This document shows, in pieces, positions 45,594 to 58,520 of a stretch of 64,000 nt of DNA. A program made the position numbers and the translations under genes. The stretch is from Artemisia argyi. Taxonomy: Eukaryota > Streptophyta > Magnoliopsida > Asterales > Asteraceae. Within the stretch, counting starts at the first letter, position 1; each line of letters starts with the position of its first letter. The stretch covers positions 62,407,340 to 62,471,339 of the forward strand of contig CM060702.1 in NCBI GenBank assembly GCA_030686995.1, read 5' to 3'. The notes below the pieces were generated by a model. It saw only the letters and a program-made list of their open reading frames with translations, made no database searches and was not told the DNA's origin.

Positions 45594-46070
45594 TGTTGAT
45601 CCCAGTTGAGCAAACTACCTTATATAGAAGTCGACTTAGATTAAACACTTAAGCTAGAATGCCGAATATAAAAGCTTAACTTAAGAAGAACAATTTAACT
45701 ATCAACACTTCAATATTATTAATACGAGCACTCGACAATGCTAGGGTTTTACAACCTTGAAGTGTAAACGAAAACTAAAAGAATACGTACTCAATCTAAC
45801 CCTAGGATCCTCCTTTTATAGGCCAAGGAGTCCTACTAGGTTTACAATAACTTTCTATGCAAGATAAGAATATTCTAGACGTATATACTATACACACAAT
45901 GTATTCTGTAATTATCTACTTCGAATACATGCTTATCACTTTAGCAGTAGATTCCTTCAGCAGCATTTTCCCTTAGCAGCACTTTGACATCAGCAGCAGA
46001 ATCATTTACCGTAGCAGCAGTTTCATCACAACAGCAGTTTCACTCAGCAGCAGAATCCAAAAACCCAACA
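45594..46070 (-). repeat. Copy B 5' LTR (477 bp)
   Basis: Sense-strand start TGTTGGGTTTTTGGATTCTG, end GGGATCAACA. Minus-strand TATA core TATAAAAGGA at 45811-45820. Contains CTGCTGCT repeats in U3. Confidence 0.95.
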
Positions 46071-48478
46071 AAACTTTTGGCCCAGAAGTAGAAAGTTTTG
46101 TACCAGCAGCAGAGTGCTTATTAGCAACAGAGCCAACAATAGAACCAGTTGTGGTTTTAAAAGCACCATTAGTTTTAGCAGCAAAAATGGATCAAGTTGC
46201 ACCAGATCTTAGCAACACAGCCCTTGGAACTATAATTCCGTTAGGATGAGGGTGAGTATTTTTTGAAACATATTTATTATTCACCATTGAGTATTGATTC
46301 CAAACTGGCTTTTGGTGGTCTTTACAACTATTTATCAAATGCTCAAAGCTACCACACTTATAACAAGCCTTCTTCTTTAATTGAAACTCATTACCTAACT
46401 TATTTGAAACTAGGTTATTAAAGTTTCTCTGATTACCCCTAGGCTTATTATAAAACCTATTCATTTGTTCTCTAGGTATCTCATTATATTCTACCATTTT
46501 CCTAGAGATGTTTTTACCCAACACAGGTCTCACAAACTTAACCTGTTCAACTTTAGGTTCACCTTTTACAGGAATTTCTTCCTTTTTCACACTTTGTTTA
46601 AGTTCAACCTGTTCCTCATCACTATCTGAATTACAGTCTTCAATAGTAGGAGCATCAGGAAATTTTCTAACTTTAACCTTAGGTGTTTCTGTGACACTAG
46701 TACTAGGTTCACTTACAGCTTTTTCCAAGTCTAACTCACTTATAAAAGATAGTTCTTTTCCTGGTGGAGCATAGGCACTCTTAACCGGAGGAGCAACTTC
46801 ATTGTAGCCTATTCCACTTCCTTTTCTCATCAAAAGACTCTCAATAGACTTATTTACTAGATCTGAAGCAAATTGTTGTTTTTCAACCCTTACTATGTGT
46901 TTATCTTTATCAGCAAGAGGTGCTTCCCTATCTTTTTCTGCTTCTACTAGCTTATTCTTCAGAAATTCAATCTCACTGTTTTCTTATAGATCTCAACATC
47001 ATGTTGGTTAATTCTATCTACATATTCTAGCTCACACTGTTTAAGATATTCTAATCTTCTTTCCACATTTTGAATACCTACTTTATAACATAAGTTATCA
47101 AGTTTTAGGTGTTCAACTTCTTTTATTAGACTCTTATTCCTAGATTTGAGTTCTTCTACAGTGTCAGCATATGATTTAAAAGAACACGTAGATAAATCAG
47201 AATCATTAGATACCTCAGAGTCAGATCCAGAAGATGATGATGCATAGGCCATAAGTGCAAAGTTATGCACTTTAGGTTTGACTTGAGCCACCAGAGATTA
47301 ATTGGGTTCTTCCTCAGCCATGTTACTCCAATCATAATCCCCTAACCCATCACAAGACACCAATGCAGTTGTGGTATTCTTTGATTCTTCAGAGGTCTTC
47401 TTTGGAGTTTCAGCATTCTTCTTTGGAGCCCTACATTCTCTGGCAAAGTGGCCTTTCCTGTTGCAGTTGTAGCACTCCATCTTTGAATTATCAAAACCCA
47501 GATTTTCTTTAGCCCTGTACTTGACTTCTCTCCCTGTTCTCTTCAAGAATTTTCTTACTCTTAAGGTCAACATGGCCATCTGCCATTTAAGATCAATTTC
47601 TTCAAGATCATCAGGATCAATATGATCCATATCTTGATTGAGAACCTGTGACCTTGTATTGGTTGTCAGATCAGCCAAGAATGCACATATGGCAGCATCA
47701 CTGATGGACTTATTATCAGTAGAACTAGCAGCAGATCCATCAGATGTAGCAGCAGATACCCCATAAGCAGTAGAGTGGGATTCTTGAGATCCTTTAGACT
47801 TTGAAGATACAAATGCAAGATTTTGAGTACTAGAAGATGAAGTAGTTGAGGAAGTCAACTCAGGTTCATACACATTCAAATTGTTGGAGAGGCTTTCTAA
47901 CTTCATAGTTTCAAAATCAGGCTTATTCCTCCAAACAACTGTATGCATGCTCCATTCAGGTGCTAGACTTCTAAGAAACTTAAGATTTACATCTTCTTGA
48001 GGAACAATATAACCAACAAGCTTTAAGTGACTAACATGTTGATTGAGCCTGTTATATGTACCATCAAGCTTTTCTCCACTTGTAGCAGAAAATTCTCAAA
48101 CTGATGCTTTAACATATTCTTCCTTGACTTCTTAGTAGCATCATTACCTCCAAATCTGAATTCCACAGCATCAATCAAAGCTTTTGCAGTCTCACAGCCA
48201 TCAAAGTCCAATTGAAATTCATTCGGTATCCCCATCAAGAGAATACTATGTACTTTGATCTCCATCTTTCTCACTGAGTCTTCTTTTGCAGACTTGATAG
48301 GTATCTCTTTCCTATCAGGACCTTTTTGTGGTAGAGAGTCACCATTCACAATCACATTCCACATGTTGAAGTTAATCATGCGAATGTGCTATCTGATCCT
48401 CATGTTCCACAACTCATACTCTCCAGGCTTGATCATGGGAACCTTTGATGCAGTTACCATGTGTGTGTCGTCACCCAT
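46071..48478 (-). pseudogene. Copy A gag, broken
   Basis: The ATG at 48478 starts MGDDTHMVTASKVPMIKPGE. An in-frame TAG follows in RIR-stop-HIRM. The Gag core (48023-48379) ends in a frameshift, and 47298-47948 holds YNCNRKGHFARECRAPK. A stop near 47295 and a frameshift near 46970 separate 46959-47291 (coiled coil) from 46192-46833 (second knuckle CYKCGSFEHLINSCKDH). Copy B interrupts the C-terminal part at 46070; the rest lies at 30031-30229. Confidence 0.9.
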
Positions 48479-48550
48479 CTTCAGCAATTGATTTGGAACA
48501 GTTAACTTGTAAGGAACAAATTCTTCTTGATTACAACTTCTAGATCACAA

Positions 48551-48562
48551 GCTCTGATATCA
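48551..48562 (-). other. Copy A primer binding site, one mismatch
   Basis: TGATATCAGAGC on the minus strand, one transition from the tRNA-iMet site, 2 nt from the 5' LTR. Confidence 0.9.
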
Positions 48563-48564
48563 CT

Positions 48565-49057
48565 TGTTGATCCCAGTTAAGCAAACGATCTTTATAGAAG
48601 TTGACTTGAATAAACACTTAAGCTATAACGCGGAATATTAAAGCTTAACTTAAGAAGAAGAATTTTAATAACTATCAACACTTCAATATATTTATTATAC
48701 GAGCACTCGACAATGCTAGCATTTTACAACCTTGAAGTGAAAACGAGAACAAAGTAATACGTACCTACTCTAACCCTAGGCACATCCTTTTATAGACCAA
48801 GGAGTCCTATTAGGTTTACAATAACTTTCTACGCAAGATAAGATCTTTCTAAACGTATAAGATATATACATAATCTATTCTATAATTATCCACTCGTGTA
48901 TACAAGTTTATCTTTTTAGCAACAGGCTCTTCAGCAGCAGATTCACATAGCAGTAGTTTGACAACACTATCAGTAGAATCATTATCCTTAGCAGCAGATT
49001 CACATTAGTAGCAGTTTGATAGTTAAATTTTGAGTAGTAGAATCTCAAAACCCAACA
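48565..49057 (-). repeat. Copy A 5' LTR (493 bp)
   Basis: Pairs with 20876-21371. Minus-strand TATA core at 48785-48794. Ends exactly at the AGAAT duplication. Confidence 0.93.
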
Positions 49058-50357
49058 AGAATCTTAAGGAATTTGAGTCTGACATGAACTCACTCACCGA
49101 GGAAGTAAAAATGGTGCAACATAATTTCAAAGACCCCATTGAAGGAAGAGTAACAAGCCTTGAAAATGTAATCAAGCAGTTCATGCAAGAGACCTTCAAC
49201 AAACAAAGGGAAAGTCAAGAAATAATTTGGGGAAATAAAATGGGATATGATAATCTTTTAAAAATTCAAGCCAATGCAATCAGGAAATTTGAAGCTCAAG
49301 TGGGAAATTTGGCTGAATCTATTCGAAATAGAGATGCTGGTGAGCTCCCTAGTACGACCGAAACAACCCTAGATATTTAGATCATGCTATCACTACGAGA
49401 AGTGGGTTAAACTACAAAGAATCGGAATACCTATCAACAACAAATGACAACGAGAAAGAAATTTCTACAGCCAGGAATAACAAGAATGTGAGTACGCCAG
49501 TTGCAGTAAACACAAAATAGGCCAAAACCTTATGTTCCACCCATTCCATTCCTAGGAAGAATTAGAAAAGAAAAGGAGCAGCAACAATTCCAACAATTTT
49601 TGGAAAGACTCAAGGATCTTAGCATCAACATACCTTTCATGGAGGCTTTTGAAATATGCCTAAATATGCCAAGTTTATGAAGGATCTTCTCACCAAAAGA
49701 AGGCAAAGAGACCAAACGAGGGTCACCTTGAATGAAACGTGTTCTTCCGTACTTGTGAAAAAAATACCGTCTAAAGAGAAGGACCCCGGAAGTTTTACCA
49801 TTCCATGCTTGATCAAAGGAACCACTTCTGAAAAAGCGCAAGCCGATTTGGGAGTGAGTATTAGTTTAATGCCCTATTATTTGTATATGAGGTTGGAGTT
49901 AGACGAGCTAAAACCAACTCGGATGTGCATTGAATTAGCAAACAAATCTACCTAATACCCGAAGGGATTAGCAGAAAATGTTCTTGTGAAAATTGATAAA
50001 TTCATATTTCCGGTTAACTTTGTGGTGATTGACATGAAGGAAGATGCTGATATTCCAATTTTGTTAGGAAGACCCTTTCTGGCTATTGCACACGTCTTGA
50101 TTGATGTGTTCAACAAGAAAAATTCTTTGGAATTTAGCAATGAGAAAATAACATATGATTTAGAACGATCTATGAAATACGCCACCTTCACAGATGACAA
50201 CATTCGGGATGTGGATTTATTTGACTCAACGATTGAGGACTTCGTGTAGGACTTTCTTCCTCAAGAGCAGTTAAACTCAATTCTTTTAGATGATGAATAT
50301 TGCAATTCAGATAGTGAAGGGATGACTCATGAGTGTATCGATGAGATACTAAGGAGA
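49058..50357 (+). pseudogene. Athila-like gag end and aspartic protease
   Basis: Resumes after Sirevirus copy A. Gag C-terminus AIRKFEAQVGNLAESIRNRD then ELPSTTETTLDI-stop (49380). Protease region from 49656: MPKYAKFMKDLLTKRR, DPGSFTIPCLIKG and the Athila-type active site ADLGVSISLMP, stop at 49953. The frame continues from 49986 with IPILLGRPFLAIAHVLIDV. Broken by stops. It is cut at 50357 by the Tekay insertion (duplication GGAGA). Confidence 0.85.
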
Positions 50358-53300
50358 TGTAACACCCCCAAAATACCTGAATGGCAGCGGAATGGAATGC
50401 CTGAGGGTGTAACGGATCATAGCACACAACCAGGATATATTGAACGACCTAAAGTGTCGTTTATAAAATACATCGTTTGATTCATTCAAAATATTCAGAG
50501 TTATAAAACATAGGTCCCATAAGTTGGAAAAGGTTTAAGGAAACAAGTTTAGTACAATCAAACGATAGTTCAAAGTGCATGAAATCCAAAAGAGACGCGT
50601 CATCCTTGATACACAAAGTGACTCCATGCAATGCCATGAGAATATGCCTTAGTTACCTAAGAAATACATTGCGAAAAACGGTCAACATAAAGTTGGTGAA
50701 TAATCATAGGTTTATAAGTAATTCGTAAGTACATAAGCCACCAGTATGTAGTAAAGTGACATATTGTCAAAAAGTTTACATTGTCTCTTAAGCTCATGAC
50801 ACCGAAGCTAGACGTACTAAAATATGCCCCAAAGGAGTGTTTACCAGACACTCGTACTATATTAGACATGAAATGCATTCGTTTTCCTTATGGAGCAACC
50901 CAAACACGAATGGAGGAGTTACCCTCGATAGATCTATCCACTCACTCTCGCTTGGCAATATAATTAACGGTTCATGATAATAAAGGGGACTTGCAGTGGT
51001 AGTACTAGCAACTTAAGCAATGTACGGAATTTAATACTTGGGCATGTACAAAAATAATAGTGCAATGTATTCTCCCCCGTGGGATTTAAAATCAAATAAG
51101 TACTAAAAATGGGGCTATGAGAACTCACCTCGAAATGATGATACAACAATGGTGCAATGATGTAAGAGAAATCGGGACAATGAGGTGCGAGTACTAGCAG
51201 CAACCTAAATGAATAATCGCGATCTAATTAAGATCAAGTCGAAATGAAATGAATGCACATGCACATGATACTCATACCACTCGTAATTTGAAAATACTAG
51301 TTATCGTCGTAGAAAAATGGTTTCCATACTTAGGAAAAATAATTCCATTTAGAGAAGTATATAACTTGTCATATTAACTCGTACGATAAGTTAGCGTTAT
51401 GTTCCAAGTATCAAAACCTTAGAATGACGTCGTCAAGTCGTATAAACATTCCCTTGAGTCGTACGTATCCGTTTGTTAATAAAATCGTCATTAGTAACGT
51501 TGCTAGAAAATATACCATTTAGTACGTACGTTATTATTTTTATTTGTGAATATATATATATATATATATATAGTTTTGACAATGATAAAACGGGTATAAC
51601 TCGGTCGTTTTAGGCTCGTTTTCCTTGTTCTTTATGTCCACGGATTCGTCTTTGTGTATACTAGTATATTTTAGACAACTCGGCTCTTTTAGGTTACGTT
51701 TAATGCTTCAAAATACCCATCGTATTCTGCCCAACAGCAAGCAGTTTTCTTGAAAAGTAGTTTTCGTCGTTAAATTTGCAAAAATCATAACTCCTTCGTT
51801 ATAAACTCGTTTTAATCCATTCTTTCGCCCAAAGTTTCGTTTTTGAATGTATTTTCTAAATCTTTGGTCAAAAATTAACCATCACCCACTGATTTTCCCA
51901 CGAAATTAAAATAGGGACAGTAGGTATTTCAAAAGTTTCAAAAACCATTTCCAAGTCTCCAAACTAGTTCCATCATTCATCAAACCTCTTTCAAACACCA
52001 CAAAACTAATCTAATCCTACCATACACCTTCTTAGGGTGTCATGGGTTCCTAATCTCCAAAACCAAGTAGATCTAACAAGGATCTAACCACAAATCATTT
52101 CTAGGGCTTGTATGATCAAAAGTTTACAAAAATAAAGTGGTATAAGTTAATGCATGTATGAGATCTTGCAAGAAACATGTATAAACATAGTAATAACTTT
52201 GTAAAAATTATGAAATGAGTTTGATAAACTTACTTGTAAGATTAGTGGAGTTAAGATGATTAAAACCTAATAATCCTTGAGTTTTTATTTCAAAACTCTA
52301 ACAAGGATGCTATAAAAACAATATTAACACTTTGATCTTTGAAAAATTTTGGTTCCTTCTTGCTCCTTGTTCTTGGCCGTATATATGAGAAGAGAAAGAG
52401 AGAATATGGATTTTTGATGGAATGAAAGAAATGAGATGAAATGGTAAAGTTAGTATGTATTATTGATTTATATTACTATTATATTTGGTTAGTACTAAAC
52501 ATTAATGAGCAAAGAGTGTATAAGTGAAAATTGTAAGTGATTGGAGAGGGGGGGGGGCGGCAATAGTCAAGGGGGGGGGGAATGTGGAAGACTTTTGGTG
52601 TAGAAAATGTATTATTATGTGTATTTGGTAGTTTTAAATTGTACCGGGTACCGGGTTAACTAAAAATAAATTTTAACGAAGTTAACCGGGTCATAATAAA
52701 GTTATAAAAATTATAAAAATAGGTTGGGTAAAATTATTGGGTGTTTAGATAATTATAGTTTAATTTCCACGAAAACCGTCGAAGTTTTAGAAATCTTAAG
52801 TTAATAATTAAAATAAATATCCAAAATACCGGGTAAATTAATATTACAATTTTTATATTATAAAAATGAATATAAAAATATATTGGGATCATAGTTGAGA
52901 GTGTTGGACGTGTTAGTCACATTTATAATTCGCGTATTGGTGTTTATTTAAAATAAACGTACGTAATTCGTTAATTATATTAAAAATATAATTTGAATAC
53001 CCTACGAGTGGAATAGTATGCAAGTGCCCTAATAACGATATGTCGACTGTTTCTAGTCCGTATGAAATGTCCCTGATAATAATGCATGAATTCGCTCCTG
53101 AACCAATACGGTTACGCGAATTTGAACACTCGTAAACTAAATTTACGATGACATGAATAATGCACGTGAATAGTGGTTTTCTCTCGGAAATGAATAGTGT
53201 CAAGTGAATAGTAAAATTTTCTGAAGGTGTCTCGGAATGTCAAATTGACCTAAAAAACAATGAATAGTAAAACGATGAATAGTGATCGATGAATAGTAAT

Positions 53301-53358
53301 TTGTAAATAGTAGAATGGCAAAGTTTGGAAAAATGACCTGAAATTGTGGGTTGTGACA
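50358..53358 (-). repeat. Tekay 3' LTR (3001 bp)
   Basis: Sense start TGTCACAACCCACAATTTCA, end GGGGGTGTTACA. Six TGAATAGT (ACTATTCA) repeats lie at about 53160-53320. The donor-like GAG/GTGAGTTC (intron from 51128 downward) pairs with an acceptor-like TTTCTTAG at 50657-50664; in the other LTR this is TTTCTCAG. It shares long homology with the array LTRs (for example GGAACCCATGACACCCTAAG). Confidence 0.95.
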
Positions 53359-53394
53359 GTCGCCCATCCAAAAAGGAATTCAGTCCCTGAATTC
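53359..53394 (-). other. Tekay polypurine tract and pre-PPT hairpin
   Basis: Sense strand reads GAATTCAG-GGA-CTGAATTC (53394 to 53376), a perfect 8-bp stem, then CTTTTTGGATGGGCGAC directly before the 3' LTR. The gag-pol stop codon TGA (53395-53393) overlaps the hairpin. Confidence 0.7.
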
Positions 53395-56300
53395 AGTTAG
53401 TGTTGGTCTCGGTACTAGGCTCGGTGAAAAGTTGTGGATACTTTCGTCGCATTTGGTCCTCTCGTTCCCAAGTAAACTCGGGTCCTCTTCGAGAATTCCA
53501 GCGAACCTTCACGATCGGAATTCGACTTTGTTTCAACTGTTTGATCTCGCGATCCATTATTTCAACTGGTTCTTCCACAAAGTTAAGCTTGTCATCGAGT
53601 TGTATTTCTTCTAATGGTATAATAGCAGACTCATCCGAAAGACATTTCTTGAGGTTCGAAACATGAAACGTGTTATGTACGTTGCTAAGTTCTGACGGAA
53701 GTTCAAGCTTGTAAGCAACCGGACCAATCCTCTCCAGGATCTTGAATGGTCCAATGTATCTCGGGTTTAATTTCCCGCGTTTTCCAAATCGTATCACGCC
53801 CTTCCAAGGCGAGACTTTCAACATAACTTTGTCTCCGACCTGAAATTCCAATGGTTTGCGTCGAACATCTGCGTAGCTTTTCTGTCGACTTCTAGCAGTT
53901 TCGAGTCTCTCTCGAATCTGAATTATCTTTTCTGTTGTCTCTTGTACCATCTCCGGGCCAGTACATTGTACTTCACCGACTTCGGCCCAACAAACTGGAG
54001 ATCTACACTTGCGACCATAAAGTGCCTCGAATGGTGCAGTCTTAATGCTCGAATGGTAACTGTTGTTATAGGAAAATTCGATCAACGGCAAATGGTTAGC
54101 CCAACCATTTCCAAAGTCAATCACACACGCCCTAAGCATGTCTTCAAGCGTTTGAATAGTCCTCTCGCTCTGACCATCGGTCTGAGGATGGTAAGCAGTG
54201 CTCATGTCTAATTTGGATCCAAAAGAATCTTGTAATGACCGCCAAAAATTTGAAGTAAAACGACTATCTCTGTCAGAAATGATGGAAACTGGTGCACCGT
54301 GTCTTGAGACTATTTCCTTGACATAAAGTCTAGCAAGTTGTTCCATTGAATAAGTCTCTCTAACGGGTATGAAATGAGCTGATTTGGTAAGTCGATCAAT
54401 GATTACCCAAATAGCATCGAAACCTCCTGACGTCTTAGGAAGTTTAGTGACAAAGTCCATAGCAATACGTTCCCACTTCCATTGTGGAATTTCTGGTTGT
54501 TGAAGTAACCCTGACGGTTTCTGGTATTCGGCTTTCACTTTAGCACAAGTAAGACATTTGCTGACGTACGTAGCAATTTCTGCTTTCATGTTCGGCCACC
54601 AATAAAGCTTTTTGAGATCTTGATACATCTTATCCGAACCTGGATGAATAGAGTACTTCGACTTGTGTGATTCATGCATAATTAATTCTCGCACTCCACC
54701 ATAGAGTGGTATCCAACTTCGGTCCTTGAAGCATAACACTCCATCTGATCTCTTTACAAAGCCATTTTCGCTTTCTGGCATACCATAAAGTTTCTCATGT
54801 GGTCGATTTTCTTCTTTGAGAGCCTCAATCTGAGCTTCTAGAATTTTCGATGGCAATGGCGAAATGATAGTCATTCCCAATGACCTAACTCTCAAAGGTT
54901 TGAGTCGTTCTTTTCGGCTAAGTGCATCTGCTACAACATTTGCTTTTCCTGGGTGATATCGGATTTCACAATCGTAATCACTCAACAACTCTAGCCAACG
55001 ACGTTGTCTCATATTAAGTTCCTTCTGATCGAGTATATGCTGTAAGCTCTTGTGGTCGGTAAAAATTACACACTTAGTACCATAAAGGTAGTGTCTCCAA
55101 ATCTTGAGTGCAAAAACTACCGCACCCAATTCCAAGTCATGCGTAGTGTAATTCTTCTCGTGTATCTTAAGCTGTCTAGATGCATAAGCTATCACCTTCT
55201 CGTTTTGCATTAGCACAGCTCCAAGTCCTTGATGCGAAGCATCGCAATATACCACAAAGTTCTCAATACCTTCAGGTAGTGACAAGATCGGTGCGCTACA
55301 CAGCTTTTGTTTCAACAGTTGAAACGCGGACTCTTGTTTTTCTCCCCACTCGTACTTTTCATTCTTTTGTGTCAGCTTTGTCAACGACTTCGCTATCTTT
55401 GAAAACCCTTCAATAAACCTTCTGTAATATCCGGCAAGTCCTAGGAATTGACGAATTTCCGTAGGAGACTTGGGCGTAGCCCAATCCTTAACTGCCTCGA
55501 TCTTTGCTGGGTCGACTTGTAAACCTTGGCTATCAATAACATGGCCAAGAAATTGAACTCTTCGTATCCAAAAATCACACTTAGAAAATTTGGCATATAA
55601 TTGCTCCTTCTTGAGTAGTTCCAGGATTGTTCTGAGGTGTTCTTCGTGATCTTCCTTACTCTTGGAATAAATCAAGATATCGTCAATGAATACGATCACA
55701 AACTTATCAAGATACGGTTTGCACACCCTATTCATGAGATCCATAAATACCGCAGGTGCGTTGGTTAATCCAAAAGGCATCACTTGAAACTCATAATGAC
55801 CATAGCGTGTTCTAAATGCCGTCTTCGGGATATCCTCTTCCCGAACCTTAAGTTGATGGTAACCGGATCTTAAATCAATCTTGGAATAAAAACTAGAACC
55901 TTGTAACTGGTCGAACAAGTCGTCAATTCTTGGGAGTGGATAACGGTTCTTAATCGTTAACTTGTTCAGCTCACGATAGTCGATGCACATTCTGAAAGTT
56001 CCGTCCTTCTTCTTCACAAACAAAACCGGCGCTCCCCAAGGCGAGGAACTCGGTCTAATGAATCCTTTGTCCAAAAGTTCTTGTAATTGATTCGACAATT
56101 CTTGCATCTCCGAAGGTGCAAGTCTATACGGTGCTCGTGCAATTGGTGCAGCTCCTGGCACTAATTCAATTTGAAACTCAACTTGGCGTGTAGGCGGAAG
56201 TCCTGGCAATTCTTCCGGAAAAACTTCTTGAAATTCCTTAACAATTGGCACATCTTCAAGTCGTTTCTCATCCGACTTCTTCTCCGTGATGTGAGCCAAG

Positions 56301-57985
56301 AATGCATAACAACCCTTCTTTATGTACTTCTCGGTCTTAATGCACGATATAATACTGAGTCTAGTTCCACTTCGCTCTCCGCGAACAACCAAAGTTTCAC
56401 CGTTATAAGGAAGGTGAACAACTTTCTCATCACAAATAATTCTCGCTCGATGCCGAGATAACCAATCCATGCCGATAACAACGTCGAAACTTCCAAGTTC
56501 TACGGGCATAAGGTCTATATTGAATGGATGATTTAGGAAATTTATGGTGCAACCACGGACAATGGTGTTGGTGTTAACTAAAGACCCATCGGCTAATTCA
56601 ACGATATAGGAAATGTCTAATGGGGTTGGTTCTATGTTAAGTAAAGGTGCAAATGCAATAGACACAAAACTTCTATCCGCTCCTGAATCAAATAAAATGG
56701 ATGCATAACGATTATTAACGAGGAACGTACCCGCAACAACATTCGGGTCTTCTTTGACATCGTCTCCTCCCATGACATAAGCTCTTCCTCGAGCCCTTCC
56801 ATCTTGATTTCCAGTTCCTTGATTCTTCTTCTGTGGGCACTCACCCCTAAAGTGTCCAATTTCTCCACAGCCAAAACATGTTACCGGTGGCTTCTGATTG
56901 TTACCCAAGGTTGGAAATTTGCAATCTTTGATGTGATGACCAACCTTCTTGCAGTTACCACATGTATTTGGGCAACGTCCTGGGTTATGATGCCTCTGAC
57001 ACCTTTCGCACTTGGGTAAATTACCCTCATATCCCCTCCTTTCAGTCGGTCCTGCAGCATAGGCCTTTGCCACTTCTTGCCTCTTAGGTGGCGGCTGAAC
57101 AGCGTTTCCACCTTGGTTGTAATCGAACCTTCTCTTGTTGTTGTTATTGTTGTTTGGATTGTTGTTTCGGTTATTGGGATAGTTGCGGTTCCGATTGTTG
57201 TTATAGTTGTTGTTGTTTCGAGTGTTGGTGTAGTTGGTGTTGTTTGATCGGTTATTGTTGTTGACAGCAGATTTCCCTTTGACTACTTGGACCATGAGTT
57301 TCTGAGTTATACGAATAGCTTCTTCCATTGATTGAGGGTCAAAAGAAATCACATCTCCTCGGACACTTTCAGGCAATCCACCAACAAAGTTTTCCATCTT
57401 TTTCTCATCATCGGGAACCATAGTTGGACATAGTGCGGCCAACTCCTGAAACCTCCTAAAGTAGGTCTCAATGTCATCTCCTTTAGTCACAAGCTCATAA
57501 AATTCCGTTTCCAATTTCTGTATCTCAGTACGCGGGCAAAACTTCTTTGTCATCAATTTCTTGAATTCCTCCCAAGTAAGCTTGTGAGCATTTTCCATAC
57601 CAATCGGCTGAGCATACGAATTCCACCAAGACATAGCTTCATCAAGTAGCATACCTGTAGCAAACTTCACCTTGCTGACATTCGGGCATCCGCACATGAG
57701 AAATACATTCTCAGTCTTTTCAAACCAGCGGATTAAAGCAACCGCTCCTTCAGTGCCCTTAAATTTGATGGGATCACTAATCTTGAAATCTTTCCATGTA
57801 CATTCCCGCTTAGCAGCGGTTGGTTCAACTGTTCCTGTATTAGAAGCAGTTTCAGCAGCCCTTGCAGCAACCTCAGCTCTCTCAACCTCCAGAGCTTCTA
57901 CAATACTATCCCTGACCAACTTGCGGATAGCGGCTTGAGTCATAGTGGGGGTTTCCGGTGCAATCTTACTCTTCCTTGGTGCCAT
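53393..57985 (-). CDS. Gag-Pol polyprotein with chromodomain (1530 aa)
   Basis: Single open frame. Gag core about residues 80-235 ([27 protein letters not shown]), an Asn-rich linker about 240-285, and zinc knuckles ([28 protein letters not shown]). Protease active site [10 protein letters not shown] near 432. RT has [20 protein letters not shown] and FIDDILIYS near 768. RNase [13 protein letters not shown] near 914 and [10 protein letters not shown]. Integrase has an H2C2 finger from about 1104, then D near 1175 (AMDFV), D near 1240 (SDRDSRF) and E near 1275 (QSERTI). The GPY/F motif ([20 protein letters not shown]) is followed by a C-terminal chromodomain ([29 protein letters not shown]). 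The chromodomain would guide integration to heterochromatin. No stop or missing catalytic residue was seen, so it may be active. Confidence 0.96.
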   Translation of the reverse strand: MAPRKSKIAPETPTMTQAAIRKLVRDSIVEALEVERAEVAARAAETASNTGTVEPTAAKRECTWKDFKISDPIKFKGTEGAVALIRWFEKTENVFLMCGCPNVSKVKFATGMLLDEAMSWWNSYAQPIGMENAHKLTWEEFKKLMTKKFCPRTEIQKLETEFYELVTKGDDIETYFRRFQELAALCPTMVPDDEKKMENFVGGLPESVRGDVISFDPQSMEEAIRITQKLMVQVVKGKSAVNNNNRSNNTNYTNTRNNNNYNNNRNRNYPNNRNNNPNNNNNNKRRFDYNQGGNAVQPPPKRQEVAKAYAAGPTERRGYEGNLPKCERCQRHHNPGRCPNTCGNCKKVGHHIKDCKFPTLGNNQKPPVTCFGCGEIGHFRGECPQKKNQGTGNQDGRARGRAYVMGGDDVKEDPNVVAGTFLVNNRYASILFDSGADRSFVSIAFAPLLNIEPTPLDISYIVELADGSLVNTNTIVRGCTINFLNHPFNIDLMPVELGSFDVVIGMDWLSRHRARIICDEKVVHLPYNGETLVVRGERSGTRLSIISCIKTEKYIKKGCYAFLAHITEKKSDEKRLEDVPIVKEFQEVFPEELPGLPPTRQVEFQIELVPGAAPIARAPYRLAPSEMQELSNQLQELLDKGFIRPSSSPWGAPVLFVKKKDGTFRMCIDYRELNKLTIKNRYPLPRIDDLFDQLQGSSFYSKIDLRSGYHQLKVREEDIPKTAFRTRYGHYEFQVMPFGLTNAPAVFMDLMNRVCKPYLDKFVIVFIDDILIYSKSKEDHEEHLRTILELLKKEQLYAKFSKCDFWIRRVQFLGHVIDSQGLQVDPAKIEAVKDWATPKSPTEIRQFLGLAGYYRRFIEGFSKIAKSLTKLTQKNEKYEWGEKQESAFQLLKQKLCSAPILSLPEGIENFVVYCDASHQGLGAVLMQNEKVIAYASRQLKIHEKNYTTHDLELGAVVFALKIWRHYLYGTKCVIFTDHKSLQHILDQKELNMRQRRWLELLSDYDCEIRYHPGKANVVADALSRKERLKPLRVRSLGMTIISPLPSKILEAQIEALKEENRPHEKLYGMPESENGFVKRSDGVLCFKDRSWIPLYGGVRELIMHESHKSKYSIHPGSDKMYQDLKKLYWWPNMKAEIATYVSKCLTCAKVKAEYQKPSGLLQQPEIPQWKWERIAMDFVTKLPKTSGGFDAIWVIIDRLTKSAHFIPVRETYSMEQLARLYVKEIVSRHGAPVSIISDRDSRFTSNFWRSLQDSFGSKLDMSTAYHPQTDGQSERTIQTLEDMLRACVIDFGNGWANHLPLIEFSYNNSYHSSIKTAPFEALYGRKCRSPVCWAEVGEVQCTGPEMVQETTEKIIQIRERLETARSRQKSYADVRRKPLEFQVGDKVMLKVSPWKGVIRFGKRGKLNPRYIGPFKILERIGPVAYKLELPSELSNVHNTFHVSNLKKCLSDESAIIPLEEIQLDDKLNFVEEPVEIMDREIKQLKQSRIPIVKVRWNSRRGPEFTWEREDQMRRKYPQLFTEPSTETNTN

Positions 57986-58035
57986 ATTTCTGATAAATCA
58001 TAATGGAAATAACCATGAGAAAAATCATAATAGAA

Positions 58036-58283
58036 TAGTCATCGTACCAAAGATATACACCCACAACACGTATATAATATACACCCACAACAAATATAAA
58101 TACAACCACGACATGTACGAGTACAACCACAATCTGTCTAGACATCACAACGACAAGTATATATATACAACCACAACAACCACGTCACGTATATATACAA
58201 CCACAACCTGTGTCGATACAAGCACAACAAGTACGAATACAACCACGACATGTATATATACAACCACAACCTGTATAAATGCG
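58036..58283 (-). repeat. Minisatellite in the Tekay leader
   Basis: About ten imperfect repeats containing TACAACCACRAC and TGTATATA (plus-strand sense) lie between the extra ORF and gag. They create only spurious frames. Confidence 0.75.
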
Positions 58284-58520
58284 ATAATAATAAAGAGCAA
58301 CCACGAAACATCATAAATATAATCACAATACATGAATATAATACATGAAAATTTCGGTCTACATGGACCGATATAATATATAGCACAACATTTCCACATA
58401 GTAGAGTCGCACTTGATAATATTTGTTTGTACAACAATCAAAAGACTACAAGTTCTTGAACTATGTCCCACATCCCGGGACTAGGAAAATAATACAAGCT
58501 AATATAATACCAGTCTACGT

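Larger units (their letters stand above)
30230..46070 (-). mobile_element. Sirevirus-like copia retrotransposon, copy B
   Basis: Two 477-bp LTRs, target duplication AAACT (30225-30229 and 46071-46075). It is inserted in the same orientation into gag of copy A, a member of the same family. Without the solo LTR and its duplication it is about 12.36 kb. I count roughly a dozen LTR-LTR substitutions by eye. Its pol and antisense ORF are better preserved than those of copy A. Confidence 0.95.
20876..49057 (-). mobile_element. Sirevirus-like copia retrotransposon, copy A
   Basis: LTRs TGTTGA...CCCAACA at both ends with target duplication AGAAT (20871-20875 and 49058-49062). The 5' LTR and PBS are at the right, the PPT and 3' LTR at the left. 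Removing copy B and its duplication leaves about 12.3 kb. Sense order is gag, protease, integrase, RT, RNase H, then an antisense ORF and a long ORF3 before the 3' LTR. RT motifs and the long ORF3 after pol place it near Sireviruses (inference). All genes are broken. Confidence 0.93.

Noticed and set aside
45575..45595. tRNA gene-like sequence at GCTCTGATACCA
   Set aside because: It is the complement of the retrotransposon primer site; no cloverleaf surrounds it.
53400..57938. Plus-strand ORFs opposite the Tekay gag-pol
   Set aside because: Short shadows of the 1530-codon frame; no conservation or start context.
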